A DNA stretch of 64,000 nucleotides from Streptomyces antimycoticus (GTDB taxonomy: Bacteria > Actinomycetota > Actinomycetes > Streptomycetales > Streptomycetaceae), in NCBI RefSeq assembly GCF_005405925.1, contig NZ_BJHV01000001.1, positions 3,162,001-3,226,000 on the forward strand, read 5' to 3'. This document shows positions 56,628 to 64,000 of this stretch, piece by piece (positions within the stretch are counted from its first letter, which is position 1; each line of letters opens with the position of its first letter). The notes beneath the pieces were generated by a model. The model saw only the letters and a program-made list of their open reading frames with translations, made no database searches and had not been told where the DNA came from. The position numbers and the translations under genes are program-made.

Positions 56628-56831
56628 CTACTCGCCGCGCAGGCTCATCGGACCGTAGATCTTCGTACCGTCCTCGAAGAGCGTCACCTGCTCCGCGCCT
56701 CCTTCGAGGAGCGCCCGCCACTCCTCACCGATCCACGACTCCGCGTCCCCCTGGGTCGGGAACTCCTCCGGCTGCACCGCGGGCTTCGTCTCCGCCCCGT
56801 CGGACTTCTCGAACCGCCATGTCCAAGCCAT
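56628..56831 (-). CDS. Small conserved protein (MAWTWRFEKSDG type)
   Basis: The 67-residue protein begins MAWTWRFEKSDGAETKP and has a Trp-rich head, then ESWIGEEWRALLEGGAEQV and a terminal beta part KIYGPMSL. This is a conserved actinobacterial small-protein form; no function is known to me. ATG 56831 begins the conserved head; a weaker ATG lies five codons upstream. It lies between the methyltransferase and cobU, with its 3' end touching the 17-bp repeats. Confidence 0.8.
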   Translation of the reverse strand: MAWTWRFEKSDGAETKPAVQPEEFPTQGDAESWIGEEWRALLEGGAEQVTLFEDGTKIYGPMSLRGE

Positions 56832-56971
56832 TCCAGCCTCCTCCATCCCGCCGGCCCACAGGTGATACCCGCCGGTCCACAGGTGATGTCTGCCCGCAGC
56901 CTAGGTGACTGATCACTCCGTACGGGGTGGCCCCGCGCGACCCGTGGGATCGGACGCGAGACGATCGGGGC

Positions 56972-58171
56972 GTGGAACTCACTCTTCTGGGCACCGGAGC
57001 CCCCGACGGGCTGCCGCGCCACGGCTGTCCCTGCGCCTCCTGTGCCGCCGCCGTCGGCGAGGAGGCGCGGGCCGCCACCTCGCTGCTGATCGACGGCGCG
57101 CTGCTGATCGACCTCACCCCGGGGGCCGCCTTCGCCGCCGCGCGGGCCGGCCACTCGCTGGCCGGCGTCCGGCAGGTGCTGCTCTCCCATCCGCACGCGG
57201 GCCCGGCCGTCGAGTTCCCGGCCGGGCTGCCGGCGCCGGGGCGGGTGCCGGACGGCCGCACACTGTCCCTGATCAGCGGCCACCGGGTGCGGGCGATCGC
57301 GCTGGACTCCCCCGGTACCGGCTACGAGGTCACCGGCCCCCACAGCGCCCGGCTGCTGTACCTGCCGCCGGGCGCCGCCGCCGCGGGCCTCGCCGACCCG
57401 GCCGAGCCGTACGACATGGTGCTGCTCGATGTGCTGGGCCGCCCCGACGCCCTGGCCGCCCTGCGCGCCTCGGGCGCCGTGGGCGCCACCACCGACGTCC
57501 TGGCCGTCCATCTCGACCACACCACCCCGCCCGGCCGGGAGCTGCACCGCCGCCTGGCCACGGCGGGGGCGCGGGCGGTGCCGGACGGGCGGACGCTGAT
57601 CGTCGGCGAGTACTCCGCGGTGCCGGATCTGCCGCGCCGCACGCTGGTGCTGGGCGGCGCCCGGTCCGGCAAGTCCCTGGAGGCGGAGCGGCGGCTGGCC
57701 GCGTTCCCCGATGTCCTGTACGTCGCCACGAGCGGCACCCGCGCAGGCGACCCCGAATGGGCCGCCCGCGTCGCCGCCCACCGCGAGCGCCGCCCCGGCT
57801 CCTGGCGCACCGCCGAGACCTGCGATCTGACACCGCTGCTCGCCGAGGACGGCCCACCGCTGCTCATCGACTGCCTGGCGCTGTGGCTCACCGACGCGAT
57901 GGACTCCGTGAACGCCTGGGACGACGAGAAGTGGGCGAACGGCGGTGAACGCGCCCTCCGCGAGCGGGTGTCCACCCTCGTCGCCGGGGTCCGCGCCACC
58001 AGCCGTACGGTGGTCGCGGTGAGCAACGAGGTCGGCTCCGGCGTCGTCCCCGCGACCGCCTCCGGCCGCCGCTTCCGCGATGAACTGGGCCGGTTGAACG
58101 CGATGTTCGCCGAGGAGTGCGAGCAGGTGCTGCTGGTGGTGGCCGGGCAGGCCCTGCCCCTGCGGGGCTGA
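56972..58171 (+). CDS. cobU: Bifunctional CobU with N-terminal metallo-beta-lactamase-like domain
   Basis: The 399-residue fusion. The N-terminal half (about 1-215) resembles MBL-fold proteins with a CPCASC-type Cys motif, GTGAPDGLPRHGCPCASC. The usual HxHxDH is reduced to LLSHPHAGP, so metal binding is doubtful. The C-terminal half is CobU, adenosylcobinamide kinase and GMP transferase: the P-loop LVLGGARSGKS, catalytic His in ARVAAHRERRP, TAETCD, IDCLALWLTDAM, and GLNEVGSG-like SNEVGSGVVP. It activates cobinamide in B12 assembly. GTG 56972 opens the first strand. cobT and cobS follow nearby. Confidence 0.9.
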   Translation: MELTLLGTGAPDGLPRHGCPCASCAAAVGEEARAATSLLIDGALLIDLTPGAAFAAARAGHSLAGVRQVLLSHPHAGPAVEFPAGLPAPGRVPDGRTLSLISGHRVRAIALDSPGTGYEVTGPHSARLLYLPPGAAAAGLADPAEPYDMVLLDVLGRPDALAALRASGAVGATTDVLAVHLDHTTPPGRELHRRLATAGARAVPDGRTLIVGEYSAVPDLPRRTLVLGGARSGKSLEAERRLAAFPDVLYVATSGTRAGDPEWAARVAAHRERRPGSWRTAETCDLTPLLAEDGPPLLIDCLALWLTDAMDSVNAWDDEKWANGGERALRERVSTLVAGVRATSRTVVAVSNEVGSGVVPATASGRRFRDELGRLNAMFAEECEQVLLVVAGQALPLRG

Positions 58172-58214
58172 GCGCGGGGAGCCGCCCCGGCCGGATTCAG
58201 GGCCGCTGAGACCC

Positions 58215-58700
58215 CTACGGTGCCAGGAGTTGTCCCGCGGCGAGCGCGGCCGCCACCGCGCCTCCGGCCGCCACCGCCGAGGCGGCGAACAGCGGAATGC
58301 TCGGCACCCAGGTGCGCAGCACCGTCGTACTTGGCCAGTTCGCCGATGGTCGGCTGCATGCCCGCGCCGGGGCCCACTGGGTGAACAGCGAGCGATGCGC
58401 GAAGACGAGCACCTGCTTGCCAACCGCGTGCTGGGCCAGGTCCCTGCGCAGCCACTCCAGCTGCGGCTGCGGCCCGCTCGCGTCGTCGTTGTCCTCGAGC
58501 ACGACGACGTGGCGGCCGTTGCGGTCGAAGCTGTACCACTCGGGAGCCATGTTGCGGCGGTAGTACTCCAGGCTGCCGGCGTAGCCCTGGGAGATGGCCG
58601 TGCCGCCGAAGTCGTGGTTGCCCATGACCGGGTAGCAGGGGTGGCCGAGCCGCCCCACGCTCCAGCCCCTTGCCGAAGAGGTCGTCTTCAAGGACGGCAA
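58215..58700 (-). pseudogene. Decayed metallophosphoesterase between cobU and cobT
   Basis: The interval 58172-58913 has no intact gene. On the minus strand, YPVMGNHDFGG, a SLEYYRRNMAPEWYSFDRNG stretch, VVVLEDNDDASG and VLVFAHRSLF are clear calcineurin-like phosphoesterase motifs. The N-terminal metal site is absent. The frame breaks at about 58362-58372, where FTQWAP resumes as GAGMQPTIGELAKYD in another frame, and again near the N-terminal end. The tail VLRTWVPSIPLFAASAVAAG may come from another membrane protein or a deletion joint. At 58700-58913 I see no feature except a Gly/Asn-rich reading and the cobT upstream region. Confidence 0.7.
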
Positions 58701-58913
58701 CGGCAACGGCAAGCGGACAAGGGGGAGCGGCCCATGGCCGGCGTCGATGTCACCGACGGCTGGGACGCCAAGGGGCATCCACCTGTTTCAGCCAAGATCG
58801 GGCGGACTTCAAGCATCGGCCCACAAGAGTTCGGCCCCGAAGCGTCGCCCGGCCACCGGCATTCCTGTGACCTCGATCATCCCGACGCGCCTTCGCCCGG
58901 TAGGGTTTCGCCC

Positions 58914-60026
58914 GTGAGCGGCCTGAATCTCGATGACTTCGTCGACCTGATCGAACGCCCCGACGGGGGCATCCGGCGTGACGCCGAGGAGCGCCGCGAG
59001 CGGCTCGCGTTGCCGCCGGGCGCGCTCGGGCGGCTGGACGAGCTGGGCGAATGGCTCGCCGCCGCGCAGCAGCGGGTGCCGGTCAAGCCCGTCGAGCGGC
59101 CCCGCGCCATCCTCTTCGCGGGCGACCACGGCATCTCCGACCTCGGCGTCTCCGCCCGCCCCGCCGGGAGCGCCCACCGCCTGGTCCGCGCCGTGCTCGA
59201 CGGCGAGAGCCCGGCCGCCATCCTCGCCGCCCGCCTCGGCGCGTCCGTCCGGGTCGTCGACATGGCGCTGGACTGCGACCCTGAGGACCTCCCGGAGGAG
59301 GTCACCCGCCACCGCGTACGCCGCGGCTCGGGCCGGCTCGACGTCGAGGACGCGCTCACCCTGGACGAGGCCGAGCAAGCCTTCCGCACCGGGATGGCCA
59401 TCGCCGACGAGGAAGCAGACTCCGGCACCGACCTCCTCGTCCTCGGTGACCTCAGCGTCGGCGGCACGACCGCGGCGGCCACGCTGATCGCCGCGCTCTG
59501 CGGTACGGACGCGTCCGTGGTCACCGGGCGCGGCGGGGCCGCCATCGACGACCTCGCCTGGATGCGGAAGTGCGCCGCGATCCGCGACGGGCTGCGGCGG
59601 GCCCGCCCGGTGCTCGGCGATCAGCTCCAACTGCTGGCCACGGTCGGCGGTGCCGACCTCGCCGCGATCACCGGCTTCCTGCTGCAGAGCGCCGTGCGCC
59701 GCACCCCCGTGATCCTCGACGGCGTCGTCTCGGCGGCCTGCGCGCTGGTCGCCCAGCGGGTGGCGTTCCGCGCCCCCGACTGGTGGCTGGCCGGCCAGGC
59801 CAGCGGCGAACCCGGCCAGGAGAAGGCCCTCGACCGCATCGCCCTCACGCCGCTGCTCGACCATGGCGTCACGGTCGGGGAGGGCACGGGGGCGTTGCTC
59901 GCGTTGCCGCTGGTGCAGGCGGCGGCGGCGCTGCACGCGGAGCTTCCGGAGCGCTCTGAGGGCTCTGAGGGCTCGGGGCCCTCGGAGCACCCGGCGGACG
60001 CCGAGGACCCGGAGGCCAACGGCTAG
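58914..60026 (+). CDS. cobT: Nicotinate-nucleotide-dimethylbenzimidazole phosphoribosyltransferase
   Basis: The 370-residue enzyme makes alpha-ribazole phosphate, the lower ligand of cobalamin. Family motifs include FAGDHGISDLGVSA near 66, LLVLGDLSVGGTTAAAT near 175, VVTGRGGAAIDD near 202 and VVSAACALVAQRVAF near 266; the late Glu of the catalytic VGEGTGALLALPL is near 325. A Ser/Gly/Glu-rich tail follows. GTG 58914 is followed by the conserved LNLDDF start. cobU upstream and cobS downstream complete the lower-ligand branch. Confidence 0.93.
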   Translation: MSGLNLDDFVDLIERPDGGIRRDAEERRERLALPPGALGRLDELGEWLAAAQQRVPVKPVERPRAILFAGDHGISDLGVSARPAGSAHRLVRAVLDGESPAAILAARLGASVRVVDMALDCDPEDLPEEVTRHRVRRGSGRLDVEDALTLDEAEQAFRTGMAIADEEADSGTDLLVLGDLSVGGTTAAATLIAALCGTDASVVTGRGGAAIDDLAWMRKCAAIRDGLRRARPVLGDQLQLLATVGGADLAAITGFLLQSAVRRTPVILDGVVSAACALVAQRVAFRAPDWWLAGQASGEPGQEKALDRIALTPLLDHGVTVGEGTGALLALPLVQAAAALHAELPERSEGSEGSGPSEHPADAEDPEANG

Positions 60027-60050
60027 GGGCGTCCGGCGGGTCTTTCCCCA

Positions 60051-60478
60051 CCCCGCCCCTTCCCGATACCAGGGGCTCCGCCCCTGGACCCCGCTCCTCA
60101 AACGCCGGAGGGGCTGGATTGCGTTGCCAGCGGCGAAGCCCCACCGCGCGGCGGAGCCGCACAGCGATACCGCGAGAAGGCGCGGGAAGGGGAACAGCCC
60201 GCCGCAGCCGCCCGCCGCCAGGGACTTCGCCCCCCGGAGCCCGGCGTCCGGCGTCCGGCGTCCGGCGTCCGGCGTCCGGGACGGAACCCCACCACGCGGC
60301 GGAGCCGCACAGCGATACCGCGGGCAGGCGCGGAGAGGCGAGCGACCTGCCCGCCCGCGCCCGTTGCCAGAGGCTTCGCCCCGGAACCGGGGTCCGGGAC
60401 GGAACCCCACCACGCGGCAGAGCCGCACAGCGATACCGCGGGGAGGGGAACAGCCCGCCGCAGGTGGCACGAGCCGTC
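60051..60478. repeat. REP-like repeats in the cobT-cobS gap
   Basis: The 474-base gap contains three copies of a 40-bp element (core CGGCGGAGCCGCACAGCGAT) at 60135-60174, 60283-60322 and 60401-60440. A hairpin AGGGGCTCCGCCCCT lies at about 60069, and a 7-bp GGCGTCC tandem array (five copies) at 60243-60277. The fourth family member lies at 51505-51542. No gene is supported; the repeats resemble palindromic intergenic elements of some streptomycetes. Confidence 0.8.
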
Positions 60479-60500
60479 GGGCATCCCCTACGTTCACGGC

Positions 60501-61460
60501 CTACCCGAAGGTCAGGACCACCAGGGCCATCGTGGCGGCCGTCTCCGCGAGCGCACCGAACACATCGCCGGTCACCCCGCCGAGCCGTCGGCGGCAGTGG
60601 TGCAGGAGGAGTTCGGCGGCCGCCAGCGCGGCCAGCGCGGCGAAGGCGTGACGGACGACGGCGTACGGGCCGAAGGGGATGGCCACCACCGCGCAGCCGA
60701 CCACCACCACCGCCGCCACCACACCGGCGGAACGCCACGGCACCGTGCCCGCGACCGCCGCGCCCAACCCCTCCGGCCGCGCCGCCGGAACGCCCACGCG
60801 GGCCGCGAGCGTCAGGGCGCAGCGCGCGGCGACACCGGCCACGGCCGCCCCGACCGCGCCGTGCGCCCAGCTTTGTCCGTAGAGCTGGGCCAGGGCCGCC
60901 ACTTGGCCGAGCAGGACGAACAGCAGCGTGATCACACCGAACGGCCCGATGTCCGACCGCTTCATGATGCGCAGCGCGTCCTCGGCGGGTTTGCCGCTGC
61001 CCAGCCCGTCCGCGGTGTCGGCGAGCCCGTCGAGATGGAGGCCGCGGGTCAGTACGGCGGGTATCGCGGCGGTGGCCACGGCCGCCAACAGCGCCCCACC
61101 GCCCAGGAACAGCAACACCCCACCCACCGCGGCAGCACACAGCCCCACCGTCAACCCGGCCAACGGCGCGCACAACATCCCCGTGTGCGCCGCCTCCCGG
61201 TCCCAGCGCGTGCCCCGTACGGGCAGCACCGTGAGCGTGCCGAAGGCGAAGCGGATTCCGTCGGCCCAGGGGGCGCGTGGCGCGTGCGCGGGCGGCGGAT
61301 CGTAGGCGGGCCGCGGCGGATGCCCGGGCCGGTCAGGGTGCTCCGACTCCTCGGAGGTCCCGGAGTTTTCCGCGCTCTCCGACTGGGGCTCGGGCTCGGC
61401 CTCCGGCGGGCGTGCGGACGGCTGCGACTGCGACTGCGGCGGCTCCGGCGTGGTGTCCAT
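60501..61460 (-). CDS. cobS: Adenosylcobinamide-GDP ribazoletransferase (cobalamin synthase)
   Basis: The 319-residue membrane enzyme joins adenosylcobinamide-GDP and ribazole. A Pro/Glu/Ser-rich N-terminal tail of about 65 residues is extra. Motifs: LTRGLHLDGLADTADGLGSG near 138 with the essential Asp cluster, KRSDIGPFGV near 165, and GGVTGDVFGALAETAAT near 300. About seven membrane spans. ATG 61460 is used. It converges with cobT across the repeat block. The arrangement completes the salvage and assembly branch with cobU and cobT. Confidence 0.92.
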   Translation of the reverse strand: MDTTPEPPQSQSQPSARPPEAEPEPQSESAENSGTSEESEHPDRPGHPPRPAYDPPPAHAPRAPWADGIRFAFGTLTVLPVRGTRWDREAAHTGMLCAPLAGLTVGLCAAAVGGVLLFLGGGALLAAVATAAIPAVLTRGLHLDGLADTADGLGSGKPAEDALRIMKRSDIGPFGVITLLFVLLGQVAALAQLYGQSWAHGAVGAAVAGVAARCALTLAARVGVPAARPEGLGAAVAGTVPWRSAGVVAAVVVVGCAVVAIPFGPYAVVRHAFAALAALAAAELLLHHCRRRLGGVTGDVFGALAETAATMALVVLTFG

Positions 61461-61656
61461 CGCGCGGAAGGCTATCCCGGCCACCGCCATCCGGTAAGCC
61501 CGAGGGCACACCCCTGTTGGGCCAAGCCGCAGGATGCCGGCTGAGGTGCTCCGGAGGCGAACCGAGCCTAAAAAAGACAGCAGGCATACGATGCGGAGGG
61601 GCGCGGCCTACAACCCATATCGGCCGACGAACTATCGGAAGAGGGACCCGACCACT

Positions 61657-63225
61657 GTGACTGCTCTGACTCTCAGCACCTCGTCCGCCGCGGCACTGCG
61701 CGCGGACGCCGTCGTCGTCGGCGTGGCGAAGGGGGCCAAGGGCCCCGTCGTCGCCGCCGGCGCCGAGGCCGTGGACAAGGCGTTCGGCGGAAAGCTGGCC
61801 GCCGTTCTGGAGACGCTCGGCGCGACCGGCGCCGAGGGCGAGGTGACCAAGCTGCCCGCAGCGTCCGGCCTCAAGGCCCCGGTCGTGCTGGCGGTCGGGC
61901 TGGGCGATGTCCCGGCCAAGGACGACGGCTATGACGCCGAGACGCTGCGCCGGGCCGCGGGGACGGCCTCCCGCGCGCTGTCCGGTTCGAAGAAGGGCGC
62001 GTTCGCGCTGCCGATCGAGGACGTGGCGAGCGCCGCCGCCGTCGCCGAGGGCGCGCTGCTCGGGGCGTACTCGTACGACAAGAGCAATGGCAACGGCGGC
62101 AACGCCAAGGACAGTAAGAACGCCAAGAACGCCAAGAACGCCAAGGACGCAGACAAGAAGAACAACGCCCCGCTCGCCGAGGTCGCCCTGGTCGGCGGCA
62201 AGCCGCGCGACAAGGCGTACAAGGCGGCCGCCGAGCGCGCCACCGCCCTGGTCGAGGAGATCAACCGCGCCCGCGACCTGATCAACACCCCGTCCAACCT
62301 CCTCAACCCGGCCGACTTCGCGGCCGAGGCGGTCGCGGCCGCCAAGGAGCACGGCCTCAAGACCGAGGTCCTGGACGAGAAGGCGCTCAAGAAGGGCGGG
62401 TACGGCGGCATCCTCGGCGTGGGCCAGGGTTCGGAGGCCCCGCCGCGGCTGGTGCGGATCGCGTACACCCACCCCAAGGCGGAGAAGACGCTCGCCCTGG
62501 TCGGCAAGGGCATCACCTACGACTCGGGCGGCATCTCCCTCAAGCCGGCCGGTCACAACGAGACGATGAAGTGCGACATGAGCGGTGCCGCCGCCGTGTT
62601 CGCCACCGTCGTCGCGGCCGCCAGGCTGGGCCTGCGGGTCAACCTCACGGGCTGGCTGGCGCTGGCCGAGAACATGCCGTCGGGTTCGGCCACCCGCCCC
62701 GGCGATGTGCTGTCGATGTACAGCGGCAAGACCGTCGAGGTGCTGAACACCGATGCCGAGGGCCGGCTGGTGCTCGCCGACGCGATCACCCGCGCCGGTG
62801 AGGAGAAGCCGGACGCGATCGTGGACGTGGCGACGCTGACCGGTGCGATGGTTCTCGCACTGGGCAACCGCACGTTCGGGATCATGACGAACGACGAGGC
62901 GTTCCGCACCTCGCTGCACGAGATCGCGGAGGAGGCCGGTGAGCAGTCCTGGCCGATGCCGCTGCCCACCCACCTGCGCAAGGGCATCGACTCCCCGGTC
63001 GCCGATCTGGCGAACATGGGCGAGCGCATGGGTGGCGGTCTGGTGGCCGGCATCTTCCTGAAGGAGTTCGTGGCGGACGGGATCACCTGGGGCCACCTGG
63101 ACATCGCGGGTCCGGCCTTCAACGAGGCCGGTCCGTTCGGCTACACCCCCAAGGGCGGCACGGGCGCCGCGGTCCGCACCCTGGTGCGGCTGGCCGAGCG
63201 CGCCGCCGACGGCGATCTCGGCTGA
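61657..63225 (+). CDS. pepA: Leucyl aminopeptidase (M17)
   Basis: The 522-residue dimetal aminopeptidase removes N-terminal residues. The C-terminal catalytic domain has LVGKGITYDSGGISLKP (metal-binding Lys and Asp), MKCDMSGAAAVFA, the family signature NTDAEGRLVL near 367, and the ASG-type GPAFNEAGPFGYTPKGG. The N-terminal domain (1-150) is separated by an unusual Asn-Ala-Lys linker (about residues 145-170). GTG 61657 follows GAGGGAC and begins the conserved VTALTLS. The gene precedes lpdA, as in other streptomycetes. Confidence 0.92.
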   Translation: MTALTLSTSSAAALRADAVVVGVAKGAKGPVVAAGAEAVDKAFGGKLAAVLETLGATGAEGEVTKLPAASGLKAPVVLAVGLGDVPAKDDGYDAETLRRAAGTASRALSGSKKGAFALPIEDVASAAAVAEGALLGAYSYDKSNGNGGNAKDSKNAKNAKNAKDADKKNNAPLAEVALVGGKPRDKAYKAAAERATALVEEINRARDLINTPSNLLNPADFAAEAVAAAKEHGLKTEVLDEKALKKGGYGGILGVGQGSEAPPRLVRIAYTHPKAEKTLALVGKGITYDSGGISLKPAGHNETMKCDMSGAAAVFATVVAAARLGLRVNLTGWLALAENMPSGSATRPGDVLSMYSGKTVEVLNTDAEGRLVLADAITRAGEEKPDAIVDVATLTGAMVLALGNRTFGIMTNDEAFRTSLHEIAEEAGEQSWPMPLPTHLRKGIDSPVADLANMGERMGGGLVAGIFLKEFVADGITWGHLDIAGPAFNEAGPFGYTPKGGTGAAVRTLVRLAERAADGDLG

Positions 63226-63230
63226 GCCGA

Positions 63231-63370
63231 GCGCAACACAGCGCCGCGAGGTAGCGACGCGAGGTAGCGGCGCGACGCAGCGACACGACGCGACGCGACG
63301 CAGCACCGCAACGCGACATAGCGCCGCACCGCAGCACCGCAACGCAGCGGCGCCCCGCGACAACGCATCG
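63231..63370. repeat. Low-complexity GCGACGCAGC-type tract
   Basis: The first part of the 426-base gap between pepA and lpdA is a degenerate short-unit repeat (GCGACGCAGC, GCACCGCAACGC). No ORF is credible. The rest holds the hairpin at 63398-63430 and the lpdA promoter region. Confidence 0.6.
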
Positions 63371-63397
63371 CGACCGCCGGCCCATAGGGCCGAAAGT

Positions 63398-63430
63398 CCC
63401 GTCGATTTCGCCCTCAACGAAATCGACGGG
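63398..63430. terminator. Hairpin downstream of pepA
   Basis: A perfect 13-bp stem (CCCGTCGATTTCG and its complement) with a 7-base loop lies about 170 bases beyond pepA and 220 before lpdA. It is less GC-rich than other terminators here. It could also be an operator. Confidence 0.55.
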
Positions 63431-63651
63431 GCTCGGCGTTCCGGATACGCAGGAGTAACCCCTGAACTGGGCTCTGGAGATTTCTCACACAGCGGCCCCG
63501 CGTCCCGTCTCCTCCCAACAAGTGCGAAGATGTTGTCCCGGCAGGACAGGGCCCCCGACACCAGGGCCGCCGACGTAAGAAGCGGCCGAACACACGCCGC
63601 CGCCCGGCCGACCAAGGCCGGCCCCGGCGCACCATGCATGGAGGACGTGAC

Positions 63652-64000
63652 GTGGCGAACGACGCCAGCACCGTTTTCGACCTAGTGATCCTCGGAGGCG
63701 GTAGCGGCGGTTACGCCGCTGCCCTGCGCGCGGCGCAGCTGGGTCTGGACGTCGCCCTGATCGAGAAGGACAAGCTGGGCGGCACCTGTCTGCACCGTGG
63801 CTGCATTCCCACCAAGGCTCTGCTGCACGCCGGTGAGCTCGCCGACCAGGCCCGTGAGGGCTCGGAATTCGGCGTGAAGACCACCTTCGAGGGCATCGAC
63901 ATCGAGGGTGTGCACAAGTACAAGGACGGCGTGGTCTCAGGCCTGTACAAGGGTCTGCAGGGCCTGATCGCCTCCCGCAAGGTCACCTATGTGACGGGTG
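63652..64000 (+). CDS. lpdA: Dihydrolipoyl dehydrogenase (N-terminal part)
   Basis: The first 116 residues of the flavoprotein E3 component of pyruvate and 2-oxoglutarate dehydrogenase; the gene leaves the window. The FAD-binding loop DLVILGGGSGGYAAALRAAQ is at residues 10-29 and the redox disulfide motif GGTCLHRGCIPTKAL near 43-57. GTG 63652 follows GAGGAC (about 7 bases). Its position after pepA matches the Streptomyces order pepA-lpd-sucB. Confidence 0.93.
   Translation, partial: MANDASTVFDLVILGGGSGGYAAALRAAQLGLDVALIEKDKLGGTCLHRGCIPTKALLHAGELADQAREGSEFGVKTTFEGIDIEGVHKYKDGVVSGLYKGLQGLIASRKVTYVTG

Noticed and set aside
60243..60277. CRISPR-like short repeats
   Set aside because: Seven-base head-to-tail units without spacers are a simple tandem array.
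61333..63639. A 768-residue minus-strand ORF across pepA
   Set aside because: It is a shadow of pepA and cobS in GC-rich sequence with no recognisable domain.

Overview
The window looks like core chromosome of a Streptomyces or a very close relative. The evidence is very high GC with strong third-position bias, frequent GTG starts, an actinobacterial qcrCAB plus ctaCDEF respiratory cluster, a ROK glucokinase, the MacRS-type two-component pair, a fused TrpE-TrpG with a tryptophan leader, and mycothiol-type and DmdR/IdeR-type signatures. Gene order matches, as far as I recall it, the S. coelicolor SCO2110-SCO2180 neighbourhood. I see no prophage, insertion sequence, CRISPR array, tRNA or rRNA.

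Layout. 1-7.8 kb: the PASTA tail of a Ser/Thr kinase, a mycothiol-isomerase-like protein, endonuclease IV, a CsoR-type operator ahead of a His-rich DUF4396 membrane protein, a sulfite-oxidase-like protein, bacterioferritin facing its ferredoxin (with an iron box), class II DAHP synthase and a Uma2 protein. 7.8-18 kb: trpL attenuator and fused anthranilate synthase, phosphofructokinase, macRS, an acyltransferase, a lipase-like hydrolase, glucokinase and the small gene upstream of it. 18-31 kb: ArsA-like ATPase, SRPBCC protein, phosphoesterase, acyl-CoA ligase, mannosyltransferase, lipoprotein metallopeptidase, two NlpC/P60 wall hydrolases (one behind a c-di-AMP riboswitch), NYN protein, rhomboid and an AsnC-like sensor domain. 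31-34 kb: a class V aminotransferase behind a SAM-IV riboswitch plus a Met-rich mini-ORF and terminator, then trpD. 34-44 kb: the bc1-aa3 respiratory cluster, with an L,D-transpeptidase embedded in it. 44-45 kb: a 1 kb degenerate GC-rich repeat tract. 45-56 kb: cysteine desulfurase-TusA fusion, PfkB kinase, ErpA, NadA with a double palindromic operator, a NarL-type two-component pair, and PspA with PspAA. 57-64 kb: cobU, cobT and cobS, leucyl aminopeptidase, and the start of lipoamide dehydrogenase.

How the genes fit together. Respiration (qcr/cta), Fe-S and iron handling (bfr, bfd, erpA, cysteine desulfurase, nadA), aromatic amino acids (DAHP synthase, trpEG, trpD), glycolysis (pfkA, glkA) and cobalamin lower-ligand assembly (cobU, cobT, cobS) dominate. 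RNA and operator control is unusually visible: trpL, a SAM-IV switch with a leader peptide, a c-di-AMP switch, CsoR-like and iron-box operators, and paired palindromes at nadA.

An important caveat concerns quality. Six conserved genes (trpEG, pfkA, macS, a plsC-like gene, the pimB-like gene, qcrC) and one degraded gene each carry a single-base loss in a short G/C run. Adding one base restores each of the six reading frames, which points to systematic homopolymer errors rather than true gene loss.
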